Positions 1 through 8,118 of a stretch of DNA of 38,392 nucleotides are shown here, one piece after another. Within the stretch, counting starts at the first letter, position 1. The number at the start of each line of letters is the position of its first letter. The stretch is from positions 1 to 38,392 of the forward strand of contig QKCJ01000001.1 of NCBI GenBank assembly GCA_003245715.1, in the 5' to 3' direction. The position numbers and the translations under genes were made by a program. The DNA is from a bacterium (GTDB lineage Bacteria > Planctomycetota > SZUA-567). Under the pieces are notes generated by a model. That model was not told the DNA's origin. It did no database searches and worked only from the letters and a program-made list of their open reading frames with translations.

Positions 1-1
1 G

Positions 2-154
2 CGCTGGCGCAAGCATTATAATACGAAGCGCCCGCATAGTTCGCTGGGTTATCGCCCGCCAGCACCGGAGGCATTTGTTTGTCCAGAACAGCCTGTCTGC
101 GCTACGCTGCGTCATTCTGTTCTGGACAAACAAAGAGAAAAAACCATAACATAA
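2..154 (+). pseudogene. IS3-family transposase OrfB, C-terminal end only
   Basis: Reading frame 2 encodes RWRKHYNTKRPHSSLGYRPP and continues PEAFVCPE, the conserved C-terminus of IS407-group OrfB integrases (rve domain family). In the other copy the protein ends shortly after (PEHKK, stop). Here a 61-bp insertion replaces the end with about 20 unrelated residues before TAA at 152-154. The 5' part is outside the window, so I cannot say whether the gene is functional. The extra tail lies outside the DDE domain and might be tolerated. Confidence 0.75.
74..134. repeat. Perfect 18-bp inverted repeat created by an insertion in the IS end
   Basis: Bases 74-91 (tttgtttgtccagaacag) are the exact reverse complement of 117-134, with a 25-base loop. 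The first arm is native IS sequence, also present at 34916-34932. The second arm lies in the inserted 61 bases. The insertion is bordered by AACA at 87-90 and 148-151. An inverted duplication by template switching, or insertion of a very small element with a 4-base target duplication, would both produce this. Confidence 0.8.
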
Positions 155-183
155 GAAATGGTATGAATCGTGGGGAAAGGTCA

Positions 184-320
184 GTGCTTCAATTGTGCCT
201 TGCTGCAATGGTGAAGTTCTTGGCTGAGTTCTCTGATAATGTTGATGATCGCCCGAGAGTTGCTGCATGATGGACGGATTCTACAGTTAATGACGGAAGT
301 ACCACTTCTGACAAATCAAC
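184..320. other. Intergenic stretch with nothing recognisable
   Basis: The 137 bases between the IS end and the terminator of tRNA-Asp contain no convincing ORF, tRNA or hairpin. Two short open frames that cross it have no ribosome-binding site and no recognisable product. It may be remnant sequence displaced by the IS. Confidence 0.5.
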
Positions 321-354
321 GAAAAAGCCCTATAAACCTAGGGTTTACAGGGCT
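321..354 (-). terminator. Rho-independent terminator of tRNA-Asp
   Basis: On the minus strand, a 13-bp stem (354-342 paired with 338-326, one mismatch) with a 3-base loop is followed by a run of T (complement of aaaaa at 322-326). It lies 9 bases past the tRNA 3' end. Confidence 0.85.
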
Positions 355-362
355 AATAATTT

Positions 363-439
363 TGGCGACCGAGACGGGATTCGAACCCGCGACCACCAGA
401 TCGACAGTCTGGTACGCTAACCAATTGCGCCACTCGGCC
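363..439 (-). tRNA. tRNA-Asp (GTC), CCA encoded
   Basis: The minus strand folds into a complete 77-base cloverleaf. The acceptor stem is GGCCGAG/CTCGGTC with one G-T pair. The D stem is GCGC/GCGT. The anticodon arm is CCAGA-CTGTCGA-TCTGG, giving anticodon GTC. The T arm has the TTCGAAT loop. The discriminator base is G, as expected for tRNA-Asp, and CCA is encoded in the DNA at 363-365. It appears to be a single-gene transcript between its own promoter and terminator. Confidence 0.97.
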
Positions 440-486
440 ATTTTTCTTTTTTTTTTGCGCTGTTGAGTTCATCAACAACGAGGAAA

Positions 487-514
487 AATATAGTCAAAAC
501 CGGATTTAAGTCAA
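487..514 (-). promoter_or_regulatory. Candidate sigma-70 promoter for tRNA-Asp
   Basis: On the minus strand, TTGACT (complement of 509-514) and TATATT (complement of 487-492) are 16 bases apart. The predicted start lies about 40 bases before the tRNA 5' end. Sequence match only. Confidence 0.5.
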
Positions 515-600
515 GACGATAAAAACCGTTTTTTAATCTTTTTTTAGTAAAAATTAAATAACGCCTTAAAGAACCGGTAATCTACTTCTTTTCTGTCGCC

Positions 601-1296
601 CTAATCCCTGCGGTTACCAAGTATTATGAGATAAATCAGCTGGGCTACGGCTGACAATGCTGCGGCCACATATGTCATCGCAGCAGCATTGAGTACCTCA
701 TTAACCCCCTGCACCTCATCACCATTACTCAATACCATATTGCGTTGCAAAGCCTCTTTAGCCCGGCTGGAGGCGTTAAACTCCACAGGAAGAGTGATAA
801 GCTGAAACGCCACCACAACCCCGAAGAAAACAATACCTATTTTAACCAGCATCAGCGATGAAAAGATAAATCCGATAATAATCAAAGGTATCGCCATCCA
901 GCTCCCCAAACTCGCAGTCGGCACCAGAACCGAACGCAGTCCCAAAAAGGCGTAACCCCGCGCATGCTGCAGGGCGTGGCCAGCTTCATGACAGGCAATA
1001 CCGACAGCGGCGATACTGTTACTCTTATACACGCCAGGAGAGAGCCGCAGGACGCGTTTTGACGGGTCATAGTGGTCACTGAGAAAACCGTCAACCATTT
1101 CAATACGCACATCATTAAGCCCTTCACGCGAGAGCATATCGGCCGCTGCCTGAGCCCCGCTCATGCCGCTGCGGGTGCTTCTCCTGCTCCATTTGTTGTA
1201 AGCACTCTTTACCTTGTACTGCGCCCACAAACTTAACAGAATAGTCGGCCCTACCAAGAACCACCAGACCGGATCCATTAGCGAAAAGAACCCCAT
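601..1296 (-). CDS. YugP-type membrane zinc metallopeptidase
   Basis: This 231-residue protein fits the neutral zinc metallopeptidase family typified by Bacillus YugP (Zn_peptidase_2), whose members are membrane-embedded. The zinc site HEAGH is at residues 103-107. Glu172 in the VEFNAS segment is the likely third ligand. Hydrophobic stretches lie at about 10-25, 133-170 and 205-227, so the active site sits between membrane segments. Length is usual for the family. The ATG at 1296 follows AAGGAG with good spacing. A second frame starting nearby is a shadow. Physiological substrates of the family are not known to me. It is transcribed alone towards tRNA-Asp. Confidence 0.88.
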   Translation of the reverse strand: MGFFSLMDPVWWFLVGPTILLSLWAQYKVKSAYNKWSRRSTRSGMSGAQAAADMLSREGLNDVRIEMVDGFLSDHYDPSKRVLRLSPGVYKSNSIAAVGIACHEAGHALQHARGYAFLGLRSVLVPTASLGSWMAIPLIIIGFIFSSLMLVKIGIVFFGVVVAFQLITLPVEFNASSRAKEALQRNMVLSNGDEVQGVNEVLNAAAMTYVAAALSAVAQLIYLIILGNRRD

Positions 1297-1455
1297 AAAT
1301 TAACTCCTTATTATAAAATATGTTATAAAACATTAAACTCAATCTGCTCAATTATTGTAGCAGAGAATCCCCAAAACGCAAGCCGGCAAAAAAAATGCCC
1401 ACTGTATTATTAATATGTATCCTTCCCGCCTTCATCCTTCGCCAGAGCATAACCA

Positions 1456-1485
1456 ATAAAAAATCCCCGACCAAAGCCGGGGATT
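1456..1485 (-). terminator. Terminator after the IlvD-like gene
   Basis: On the minus strand the 8-bp stem AATCCCCG/CGGGGATT (1478-1485 with 1462-1469) is followed by a run of T. It lies about 30 bases past the stop codon of the dehydratase gene. Confidence 0.85.
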
Positions 1486-1513
1486 AAAAGCTAAAACTAA
1501 CGCACAAAAATAC

Positions 1514-3232
1514 TTATTGCAGGTAACCGCCCTTCATCGCCGATACCGCGCCGCGGACAAAGCGTCCGAGAACACCCTTCTTGAACTTCAGCTCAGGCTG
1601 CTTCCAGTTGGCTTTACGCTCAGCGAGAATCGTCTCAATCTCCTCAGCAGTCTTCTCTTCACCGGCAACACCGATAATATTCAGGCTGCGCGCCGGGATA
1701 TTAACCTCGATAATATCACCATCCTCAACCAGCGCAATCGGACCGCCCTCCATCGCTTCAGGCGAAACGTGACCGATTGCCGGGCCACGCGTTGCACCGG
1801 AAAAACGCCCGTCAGTAATCAGCGCTGTAGAAGAGATCAGCTCCGGTGCACTGGCAATCGCTTCAGTAGTATAGAACATCTCAGGCATACCACTGCCTTT
1901 TGGTCCTTCATAGCGGACAAATACCGCCTCACCAGGCTGAACAACCTTCTTCCAGACCGCGTCCATTGCTTCCTCTTCACTGTCAAAGACACGTGCTTTA
2001 AGCTTGACTTCATGCATTTCAGGAGCAACCGCCGAGTGCTTGACTACCGCCCCCTCAGGAGCAAGATTACCCTTGAGAATAGCCAGAGAGCCTTCAGAAC
2101 GGATCGGGTTATTTATATGGCGGATAACATCTTCCTGAACAAGCCCGTAAACCTTGAGATCACCCTGACGGTTCTTGAAGAAGTTAGCCGAATCAAGGTC
2201 ATCGATATTCTCGGCGATGGTCTTGCCGGTAACGGTCAGCGCGTCCATGTGCAGATAATCAGACAGCTCACGCATTACCGCAAGTGTACCCCCAGCACGC
2301 CAAAAATAATCCGCAGGATAATGACCGCTTGGGCGAACATTGACCAGCCATGGAATCTTGCGGTTGATCTCGTCAAACAATTCAGGCTCAAGCTCAATTC
2401 CGACCTCATGCGCCAGAGCAGGCAGATGCAGCAGGCCGTTTGATGATCCAGCAATCGCCGCGTGAATCATGATCGCGTTCTCAAATGCCTTGCGGGTAAG
2501 GATCTTTGAGGGGCGCAGATCCTCTTCAATAAGCATCCTGATAAGCTTACCGGCACGGCGCGACATTCGCCTGAGACTGCCAAGAGCTGTCGGGATAAGC
2601 GCAGCACCGGGGATCGCCAGACCAAGCGCCTCACTCATAACCTGCATCGTACTCGCCGTTCCCATAAACTGACACGCACCACATGATGGACAGGCTGTGC
2701 GCTTGTATGAATCAAACTCTTCCTTGCTGATCTCGCCACGCTCAAACTTCGCCTTGTATGAACCGATCTGCTCAAGTGTAAGAAGATTCGGCCCCGCTGA
2801 CATCACACCACCGGGAACAAATACCGAAGGCATATCAATACGCGCCATCGCCATCAGCTGACCCGGAATCGCCTTGTCACATGCGGCAATAAAGACGCCA
2901 GCATCAAAAGGGCTTGCCATCATATGAACTTCCATCATGTCGGCAATCGCCTCACGTGAAAGCAGAGAGTAGTTCATCCCGTCATGCCCCTGGGCAATAC
3001 CATCGCAGATGTCAGTGCAGAAATACTTTGCCGCCTTGCAGCCAGCCTCGGTGATACCGGTAATTACTTCATTAAATATATAATCAAGATGCACACTACC
3101 CGGATGGCTGTCACCAAAAGAACTCTCAACTATCACCTGCGGCTTGTCCAGATCCTCAATTGTCCAGCCAGTACCAATTCGTAACGGCTCAAATTCGGGC
3201 GCTGCATTACGGAACTTCTCACTCCTCAACAT
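1514..3232 (-). CDS. ilvD: IlvD/Edd-family dehydratase, probably dihydroxy-acid dehydratase
   Basis: This 572-residue protein belongs to the Fe-S dehydratase family that includes dihydroxy-acid dehydratase (branched-chain amino acid synthesis), 6-phosphogluconate dehydratase and sugar-acid dehydratases. Visible signatures are the Mg-binding DGIAQGHDGM (about 77-86), the cluster Cys and Mg-ligand Lys in CDKAIPG (118-124), and CPSCGAC (181-187). Near the C-terminus are RYEGPKGSGM and ALITDGRFSG with GHVSPEA. The second motif reads AIPG where E. coli IlvD has ITPG, and no other ilv gene is nearby, so a sugar-acid dehydratase role remains possible. The ATG at 3232 follows GGAAGGG at 9-base spacing. 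It is monocistronic with its own terminator. Confidence 0.88.
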   Translation of the reverse strand: MLRSEKFRNAAPEFEPLRIGTGWTIEDLDKPQVIVESSFGDSHPGSVHLDYIFNEVITGITEAGCKAAKYFCTDICDGIAQGHDGMNYSLLSREAIADMMEVHMMASPFDAGVFIAACDKAIPGQLMAMARIDMPSVFVPGGVMSAGPNLLTLEQIGSYKAKFERGEISKEEFDSYKRTACPSCGACQFMGTASTMQVMSEALGLAIPGAALIPTALGSLRRMSRRAGKLIRMLIEEDLRPSKILTRKAFENAIMIHAAIAGSSNGLLHLPALAHEVGIELEPELFDEINRKIPWLVNVRPSGHYPADYFWRAGGTLAVMRELSDYLHMDALTVTGKTIAENIDDLDSANFFKNRQGDLKVYGLVQEDVIRHINNPIRSEGSLAILKGNLAPEGAVVKHSAVAPEMHEVKLKARVFDSEEEAMDAVWKKVVQPGEAVFVRYEGPKGSGMPEMFYTTEAIASAPELISSTALITDGRFSGATRGPAIGHVSPEAMEGGPIALVEDGDIIEVNIPARSLNIIGVAGEEKTAEEIETILAERKANWKQPELKFKKGVLGRFVRGAVSAMKGGYLQ

Positions 3233-3523
3233 CTCAAGACCCTTCCAGAAAGTAGAAAAAACCTATCAGTAAAAAAATATCTTATCCCTACTAGTATACC
3301 CTTAAATGATAGTTAATAAAGAGGGTATAATAAAATTATTATTATTCTGCATAGCGGGTGCCGGTATTGCATTGAAACATTGATAAAATGCATGGAATCA
3401 CGCCAATAGGCGCCGGTAATCAATATTATATTTGATACCTGATTATAGAAGATTAAGGCTTCAAAAAAAGGTAAAATTATGTAGCATATCGTCATAATCC
3501 AATAACTTAAGGAAAAAAAATCC
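3233..3523. other. AT-rich intergenic region
   Basis: About 290 AT-rich bases separate divergent transcription units. A 105-codon minus-strand open frame (3313-3630) crosses it, but it overlaps the promoter and start of the next gene, lacks a ribosome-binding site and looks like chance. I see no RNA gene or repeat. It presumably holds the dehydratase promoter, although no convincing -35/-10 pair was found. Confidence 0.5.
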
Positions 3524-3552
3524 TTGACGAAAGTAAAAGCATAAATTATTAT
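3524..3552 (+). promoter_or_regulatory. Strong sigma-70-like promoter for the secreted-paralog cluster
   Basis: TTGACG (3524-3529) and TATTAT (3547-3552) are separated by 17 bases. The predicted start is near 3559, about 55 bases before the first paralog gene. Confidence 0.7.
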
Positions 3553-3612
3553 AAATTCCAATGTTGAATAAAGTTTTACAGCGCTGAAGAAATAGGATAA
3601 CGTTTTTTTGCA

Positions 3613-4230
3613 ATGGGGCTTATAATACACAACAGCAAGGCTATTATACTACTGTTTATGATGTTTTCATTTCTGCTTTGTTACGGGCAGGATTCACATA
3701 TAAATGCACGAATTGATATCTCAAGCAGTGACATAGTATTGCACCCCAAGAGTTGCTCAAAAAACGCAATACTACAACATATTAGCTGGGGCGATAAACA
3801 AAGGCGGAAGTTCTCGCTTTACTCGGAATTTTACAATCTCCCCGAGGGTGAATGGAGCAAGTGTGTTATTTCTTTTTTGCCGTCAAAAGATGGCAAAATA
3901 AATATTTCGCTAAAAAGCGGTTACAGTAAACAAAACGGCAATAAAAAAGCGGATGCCACCTGGGTGTTCTATGACCTTGTCGAGGTGACGGGTGCGAAAA
4001 TACTCAACGGCGATTTCAGTAAAAAAGATAAAAACAATAAGCCTGCAAACTGGGATATTAATAATAGCGGTAACTATATAACAGGCGGTTCGGGGTTGTT
4101 GAGCTATAAATATGTAGTCCGTGCCTGGCATGACAGGCCTGTAAGTCAGTCCGTGCAGGTAAAGAAAAATCAGGAAGTCACAATAACCGCCTATGTAATG
4201 CCGGATAAGATTGAGTTCTCGCTGGATTAG
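3613..4230 (+). CDS. Secreted jelly-roll-like protein, paralog 1 of 3
   Basis: This 205-residue exported protein has a hydrophobic signal segment at about 9-24 ending near CYGQ. It is homologous along its length to the next two genes. Shared features are an ARID/ARVD strand near the new N-terminus, a W-then-FYDL/VYYD block, GAKILNGDF (compare GAEIKNGDF) and a final QSVQVKKNQEVTIT strand. NGDF followed by a Trp resembles the start of carbohydrate-binding jelly-roll modules of the CBM4/9 type, but binding is not shown. The start is uncertain, with only a weak, distant AGGATA upstream. This copy is the most diverged and the most Lys/Asn-rich of the three. Confidence 0.75.
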   Translation: MGLIIHNSKAIILLFMMFSFLLCYGQDSHINARIDISSSDIVLHPKSCSKNAILQHISWGDKQRRKFSLYSEFYNLPEGEWSKCVISFLPSKDGKINISLKSGYSKQNGNKKADATWVFYDLVEVTGAKILNGDFSKKDKNNKPANWDINNSGNYITGGSGLLSYKYVVRAWHDRPVSQSVQVKKNQEVTITAYVMPDKIEFSLD

Positions 4231-4289
4231 TTTTAATAGCTTTTTTGCTATTTTTTATATTTATAACCATAATATTGAAAGGAAAACAA

Positions 4290-4898
4290 ATGAGATTACA
4301 CCACAAAATCATGCTGCTGGCAACTGCGATGCTTGTTCTGGCCGGACTTACCCAGGCTGAAGAAAAAGCCCCTAAATTTCTCGCCCGGGTTGACTTTACC
4401 GGTAAAGGCATAAATCTTAAGCCAGGTACAGCAACAAGCGGCAAGGTTTCCAACGTTTCATGGGGCAAGGAAGAAGAACGCTCACAGAAACTGGTCGCCC
4501 AGTCAGCCCCTCTGCCGATGGACAAGTGGACAACAATAACCTTTACCTTTACTCCTGAAGCTGATGGCAGCGTTTACATGAGACTCATGAGTAACTGGTC
4601 AAAAGACAAGGGCAAAAAGGGCATGAACGCCTACTGGGTACTTTACAAGTCAGTCACAGCAGAAGGCGCAGAGATCAAGAATAGTGATTTCAGCGAACAA
4701 AAAGATGGCAAAATCAAGTCTTGGGGTGCAAGCAAGGAAAATCTTTACACCATAGAAGATGGCGAGTTCAAAGACGCCGAAATCGTTAAAGCATGGCACA
4801 ATAAAGGCGTTGTCCAGACTTTCACAGTCAAGGCTGGTCAGGAAGTCAAACTGACTATTGTGGTTAAGCCTTTTGAATATGTGCCAAGCGATAACTAG
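4290..4898 (+). CDS. Secreted jelly-roll-like protein, paralog 2 of 3
   Basis: This 202-residue protein has a classical signal peptide (MRLHHKIMLLATAMLVLAGL, then TQA before the predicted cleavage). I choose the ATG at 4290 rather than the in-frame ATG at 4245. AAAGGA lies just before 4290, and the extra 15 residues would displace the signal peptide. The mature domain starts FLARVDF and carries VSWGKE, the AYWVLYKSV block, GAEIKNSDF and VQTFTVKAGQEVKLTI, all alignable with the flanking paralogs. It lies 59 bases after paralog 1 and 65 bases before paralog 3, apparently one operon. Function unknown; extracytoplasmic carbohydrate or glycoprotein binding is an inference from fold-like motifs. 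Confidence 0.8.
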   Translation: MRLHHKIMLLATAMLVLAGLTQAEEKAPKFLARVDFTGKGINLKPGTATSGKVSNVSWGKEEERSQKLVAQSAPLPMDKWTTITFTFTPEADGSVYMRLMSNWSKDKGKKGMNAYWVLYKSVTAEGAEIKNSDFSEQKDGKIKSWGASKENLYTIEDGEFKDAEIVKAWHNKGVVQTFTVKAGQEVKLTIVVKPFEYVPSDN

Positions 4899-4963
4899 TT
4901 ACTGGAGATTCAATAATAAACCGTTTCATGTAGTGCATTATTTTTATATTTGAAAGGAAAAAA

Positions 4964-5608
4964 ATGACTCTAATCCGTAAAATTTCAGCATTAATGTTAA
5001 TGGCCGCTTTCGTCTGCTCTGCAGTCTTCGCCGAAGGTGAGGTCAAAACAAAAGCGCGTGTCGATATCGAAGCTCCTAATGGCGTTAAACTCACAGTCTA
5101 CAAAAAAGAAGTCGCACCTGGATCATACGTTTCAAACCAGACCTGGCACAAAGATCAGGAACTGAAAGATGCACGTGCATTCTTCCAGACTTCAGATATT
5201 GCTGATGATAAATGGCATGATTACAAGTTCTCTTTTTCTGCAGATCAGGATACTAAGGTAAAACTTTTTTTCCGGGGCGCCTGGGTTCGTGACAAAGAAA
5301 CCAAAAAGCTCAACGAATTATGGGTTTACTATGACATGATTGTCGCTGAAGGTGCTGAAATCAAGAATGGTGACTTTGAGGAAAAAGACGAAAAGAAGGG
5401 TACTCCTGCAGGCTGGATCATGTCCGACAAAAACCTTTATGTTGTCGGTGGTGATATCCCTGCTGCTTCAGGCAAGGCCATGGTCTACACATGGATCATG
5501 AAGCCTGTTGCCCAGACTATCGACGTCAAGGCTGGTCAGAAGGTTACGATTACAATGAAAATCAAGGCTGGTGAAGTTGTGCTGGCAAAAGACAGCACTG
5601 CAAAATAA
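4964..5608 (+). CDS. Secreted jelly-roll-like protein, paralog 3 of 3
   Basis: This 214-residue protein has a signal peptide with probable cleavage after AVFA (about residue 23). The ribosome-binding sequence TTGAAAGGAAAA is nearly identical to that of paralog 2, so duplication included the leader. The mature part has KARVDIEAP, the ELWVYYDMI block, GAEIKNGDF, then a PAGW tryptophan, and ends with AQTIDVKAGQKVTIT. NGDFE followed by GW is the closest of the three to a CBM4/9-type beginning. Codon use is balanced and the gene precedes a strong terminator. Low-complexity lysine pairs are common in the mature domain. No enzyme motif is visible. Confidence 0.8.
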   Translation: MTLIRKISALMLMAAFVCSAVFAEGEVKTKARVDIEAPNGVKLTVYKKEVAPGSYVSNQTWHKDQELKDARAFFQTSDIADDKWHDYKFSFSADQDTKVKLFFRGAWVRDKETKKLNELWVYYDMIVAEGAEIKNGDFEEKDEKKGTPAGWIMSDKNLYVVGGDIPAASGKAMVYTWIMKPVAQTIDVKAGQKVTITMKIKAGEVVLAKDSTAK

Positions 5609-5637
5609 CTGTTAAATTTGTTTGCGATTATAATTAT

Positions 5638-5677
5638 AAAGAGCAGGTCCCTGTCTGACAGGAATCTGCTCTTTTTT
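5638..5677 (+). terminator. Terminator after the secreted-paralog cluster
   Basis: The arms AAAGAGCAG (5638-5646) and CTGCTCTTT (5666-5674) enclose further pairing CCTGTC/GACAGG and are followed by T. It lies 30 bases past paralog 3 and ahead of the convergent rnpB. Confidence 0.9.
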
Positions 5678-5710
5678 GTCTGACGCGCTTAAAAAAAACG
5701 AATAAAAAAA

Positions 5711-6081
5711 GAGGAGGGGGTATAAGCCGGCTTCTGTCGAGTACGGTTATTTAACTGTGGAGCGCAGTTACCCACGCTCTCATGCACGCTACCCGGATCT
5801 TCAGGCGGGACGGGCAGCCCCGCAGGGATATAATCCCTTTGACCCCTATTTGCGCTTGCACCGAAAAAGCAGTCGCCATGCCAGCACTGTCACCAGTGCC
5901 GCGGTAGGCTCTTACCCCACCGTTTCACCCTTACCTGTACTGATAAATCAGCCATCGGCGGTCTGTTCTCTGTTGCCTGCCTCTGGGGTTACCCCCGGTG
6001 GGCGTTACCCACACTTCTGCCCTGTGGTGGCCGGACTTTCCTCAAAATACCAAAGTATTTCGCAACCGTACGCCCCTCCTC
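5711..6081 (-). ncRNA. rnpB: RNase P RNA, bacterial A-type
   Basis: The minus strand shows the conserved core. After the 5' P1 arm GAGGAGGGG comes GAGGAAAGTCCGGCCACCAC. The middle has GGTAAGGGTGAAACGGTGGGG followed by TAAGAGCCTACCGC, and the 3' part has ACAGAAGCCGGCTTATA. The 3' arm CCCCCTCCTC pairs with the 5' arm to close P1. About 371 bases is typical for an A-type RNase P RNA. It is the catalytic subunit that trims tRNA 5' leaders. Plus-strand open frames across this region are shadows. It is convergent with the secreted-paralog cluster. Confidence 0.96.
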
Positions 6082-6088
6082 AACAATG

Positions 6089-6117
6089 ATAATATACTCA
6101 TAACCGGTAAAAATCAA
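6089..6117 (-). promoter_or_regulatory. rnpB promoter
   Basis: On the minus strand, TTGATT (complement of 6112-6117) and TATTAT (complement of 6089-6094) are 17 bases apart. The -10 box ends 7 bases before the RNase P P1 stem, which is the correct distance for initiation at the mature 5' end. Confidence 0.7.
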
Positions 6118-6273
6118 TAGTACTTAGCTAAAAAAATGCCTTTCGGATAATCTTAGTCTGGAATCAACACCCAAAAATCCTATAATATTTGCATATCCTG
6201 CAGACGGGCATCTGTTTTAAACGATATTTATTATCCTGGTTTCTGCAGCCATATTAATCAATAGGAGCGATTA

Positions 6274-8118
6274 ATGACTTTTAACCGCCTCAAGCGGATG
6301 TTTAAATATATCTGGCCGCACAAATACAAGGTGCTGGCGATTATGTTCTTCGGTTTTTTCTTTGGTATCGTCAACGCCTCGCTGGCCGGCCTTGCGGGGT
6401 TTACCGTTCGTGTTGTGGGATGGTCAGAACACACCGGCAGTATCTTTCAGGTCGTGCCAAAACAAATAATGGACAACAAGCTTATTTCTGACTGGCTTCA
6501 TGCCCACCCGGCGATCATAACCCAGTACAATCTTTTTGTACTGGCACTCGGCCTGTTTCTGCTGCTTATGCTGCTATTAGCAACCACCGTATATTTCCAG
6601 AATTACCTGCCGGAAGTCTTTGGCCACCGCGTAACCATGGAGATGCGTAACCGCCTTGGTGAACATCTTCTCAACATGAATTTTGCCTTTTTCCAGGAAA
6701 AACGCTCAGGTGATCTTCTAAGCCGCCTGACCAATGACCTTGGTCAAATGACAGCCAGCCTGCTATTGCTGGGAATATTTCTGACGCGTCCCTTTGCTCT
6801 GCTGGTGTTGTTTATCTATCTCTTTACCGTAAACTGGAAACTGGCAATCTGGGGTATGATCGGCGTACCGTTAGCCGGCGTCTGCCTTGCCTTTCTCTTC
6901 AAAAAAATCCGCCGCGTCTCAAGGCAGGCCCAGCAGCAGGCCGCCAGCGTCACGGACACCATGGTACAGTTTCTCACCGGTATCAGTACGGTTAAGGCTT
7001 ACGGCTGCGAGGAGTTTGAGCTAAAAAACTTCCGCCACGAAAACGAGTCGCTTTTTAAGACTGTCGCAAAATGCCTGCGCTCAAGTAACGCCGAGCGGCC
7101 GGTTACAAGTTTTACCGGGAAAATAGGTATGCTCGCAGTTCTTTATATCGGTGGAATCATGGTAATGGACAAGACTCTTCCGGTTGATGTACTTATCACC
7201 TTTGGTGCCACCCTCTCCCTGATGTATGCCCCGGCCAAAGACCTCAGCCGCGCCAACGCCAATTTTCAGGTATTCCTTGCCGGCGCCGAACGGGTCTTTA
7301 ATATTCTGGAAACCGATTCAAATATCATTGAAGGCAATAAATCCATCAATGACTTCAAAGACAGTATCGAATTTCAAGACGTCAATTTCAGCTATACCCC
7401 CGGCAACCCCGTTATCAGGGATTTCAGTCTGGAAGTCAGAAAAGGCGAGATGGTCGCACTTATCGGCCCGTCAGGTTCAGGCAAGAGTACACTTGTCCAC
7501 CTTCTCTTGCGGCTTTATGACATCAACAACGGCTCGATTAAAATTGACGGCACAGATATCCGGGAGCTAACCTTCGACAGCCTGCGCAGCCGCATAGCCC
7601 TCGTCAGCCAGACGCCTTTTCTCTTTAACAGCACCATAACTGACAATATCGCCTATGGTCGGGAAGATATAAACCATGAAGACATCATAAAAGCAGCGAA
7701 AATCGCTAACATTCATGATGATATCATGGCACTGGAAAACGGCTATGACACTATTGTCGGTGATGGCGGCGGCAAGCTTTCAGGCGGACAGCGCCAGCGT
7801 GTCTCAATTGCCCGGGCAGTCTTTAAGAACCCCGAAATTCTACTGCTTGACGAGGCAACTTCAGCGCTGGATTCAGAGAATGAAAAGATGGTTCAGGATG
7901 CGCTGACCAATCTGATGAAGGGCAGGACGTCAATTGTTATCGCCCACCGCCTCTCGACAATCCGCCATGCAGACCGCATTGTAATACTCGAAAACGGCCG
8001 CATAAATACTGTCGGCAGCCACCAGAAACTAATCAAAGAATCACCAAAATACGCGGAAATGGTAAGCTTCCAGCAGCTAAACACAAGCGGTAGCCAAAGT
8101 AAAGCGGAGGTATCCTGA
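6274..8118 (+). CDS. MsbA-like ABC transporter (lipid/lipopolysaccharide flippase type)
   Basis: This 614-residue half-transporter has an N-terminal six-helix exporter domain (about 1-340) fused to an ATPase (about 365-605). Walker A is GPSGSGKST (398-406), the Q-loop is near 446, the signature is LSGGQ (502-506), Walker B is ILLLDEA (522-528) and the switch His is 558. MsbA homodimers flip lipid A core across the inner membrane in Gram-negative bacteria, but related exporters move other lipids or peptides, so the substrate is an inference. It has an unusually long periplasmic loop (about 50-82) between the first two helices. The ATG follows AGGAG at 7-base spacing. metK lies downstream after a 154-base gap. 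Confidence 0.88.
   Translation: MTFNRLKRMFKYIWPHKYKVLAIMFFGFFFGIVNASLAGLAGFTVRVVGWSEHTGSIFQVVPKQIMDNKLISDWLHAHPAIITQYNLFVLALGLFLLLMLLLATTVYFQNYLPEVFGHRVTMEMRNRLGEHLLNMNFAFFQEKRSGDLLSRLTNDLGQMTASLLLLGIFLTRPFALLVLFIYLFTVNWKLAIWGMIGVPLAGVCLAFLFKKIRRVSRQAQQQAASVTDTMVQFLTGISTVKAYGCEEFELKNFRHENESLFKTVAKCLRSSNAERPVTSFTGKIGMLAVLYIGGIMVMDKTLPVDVLITFGATLSLMYAPAKDLSRANANFQVFLAGAERVFNILETDSNIIEGNKSINDFKDSIEFQDVNFSYTPGNPVIRDFSLEVRKGEMVALIGPSGSGKSTLVHLLLRLYDINNGSIKIDGTDIRELTFDSLRSRIALVSQTPFLFNSTITDNIAYGREDINHEDIIKAAKIANIHDDIMALENGYDTIVGDGGGKLSGGQRQRVSIARAVFKNPEILLLDEATSALDSENEKMVQDALTNLMKGRTSIVIAHRLSTIRHADRIVILENGRINTVGSHQKLIKESPKYAEMVSFQQLNTSGSQSKAEVS

Larger units (their letters stand above)
1..183 (+). 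mobile_element. Right end of an IS3-family (IS407-like) element, truncated by the window start
   Basis: This stretch is a diverged second copy of the right end of the element at 34030-34964. Both share the transposase C-terminus (tryptophan-arginine-lysine-histidine-tyrosine-asparagine context, then RPHSSLGY), the gcatttgtttgtccagaaca stretch and the terminal ...gtggggaaaggtca end. The sequence stops matching the other copy after GGTCA at 179-183, which I take as the element's outer end. Compared with the other copy it carries about 61 extra bases (91-151). The rest of the element lies left of the window, so I cannot tell whether it is intact. Confidence 0.85.

Noticed and set aside
1517..2443. 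308-codon plus-strand open frame inside the IlvD-like gene
   Set aside because: It is antisense to an unambiguous enzyme gene; long antisense frames are common with this codon bias.
3313..3630. 105-codon minus-strand open frame in the AT-rich gap
   Set aside because: It overlaps the promoter and start of the first secreted paralog, has no ribosome-binding site, and its hydrophobic product reflects AT-rich sequence.
5757..6089. 110-codon plus-strand open frame
   Set aside because: It lies antisense to the conserved RNase P RNA, has no ribosome-binding site and an implausible composition.
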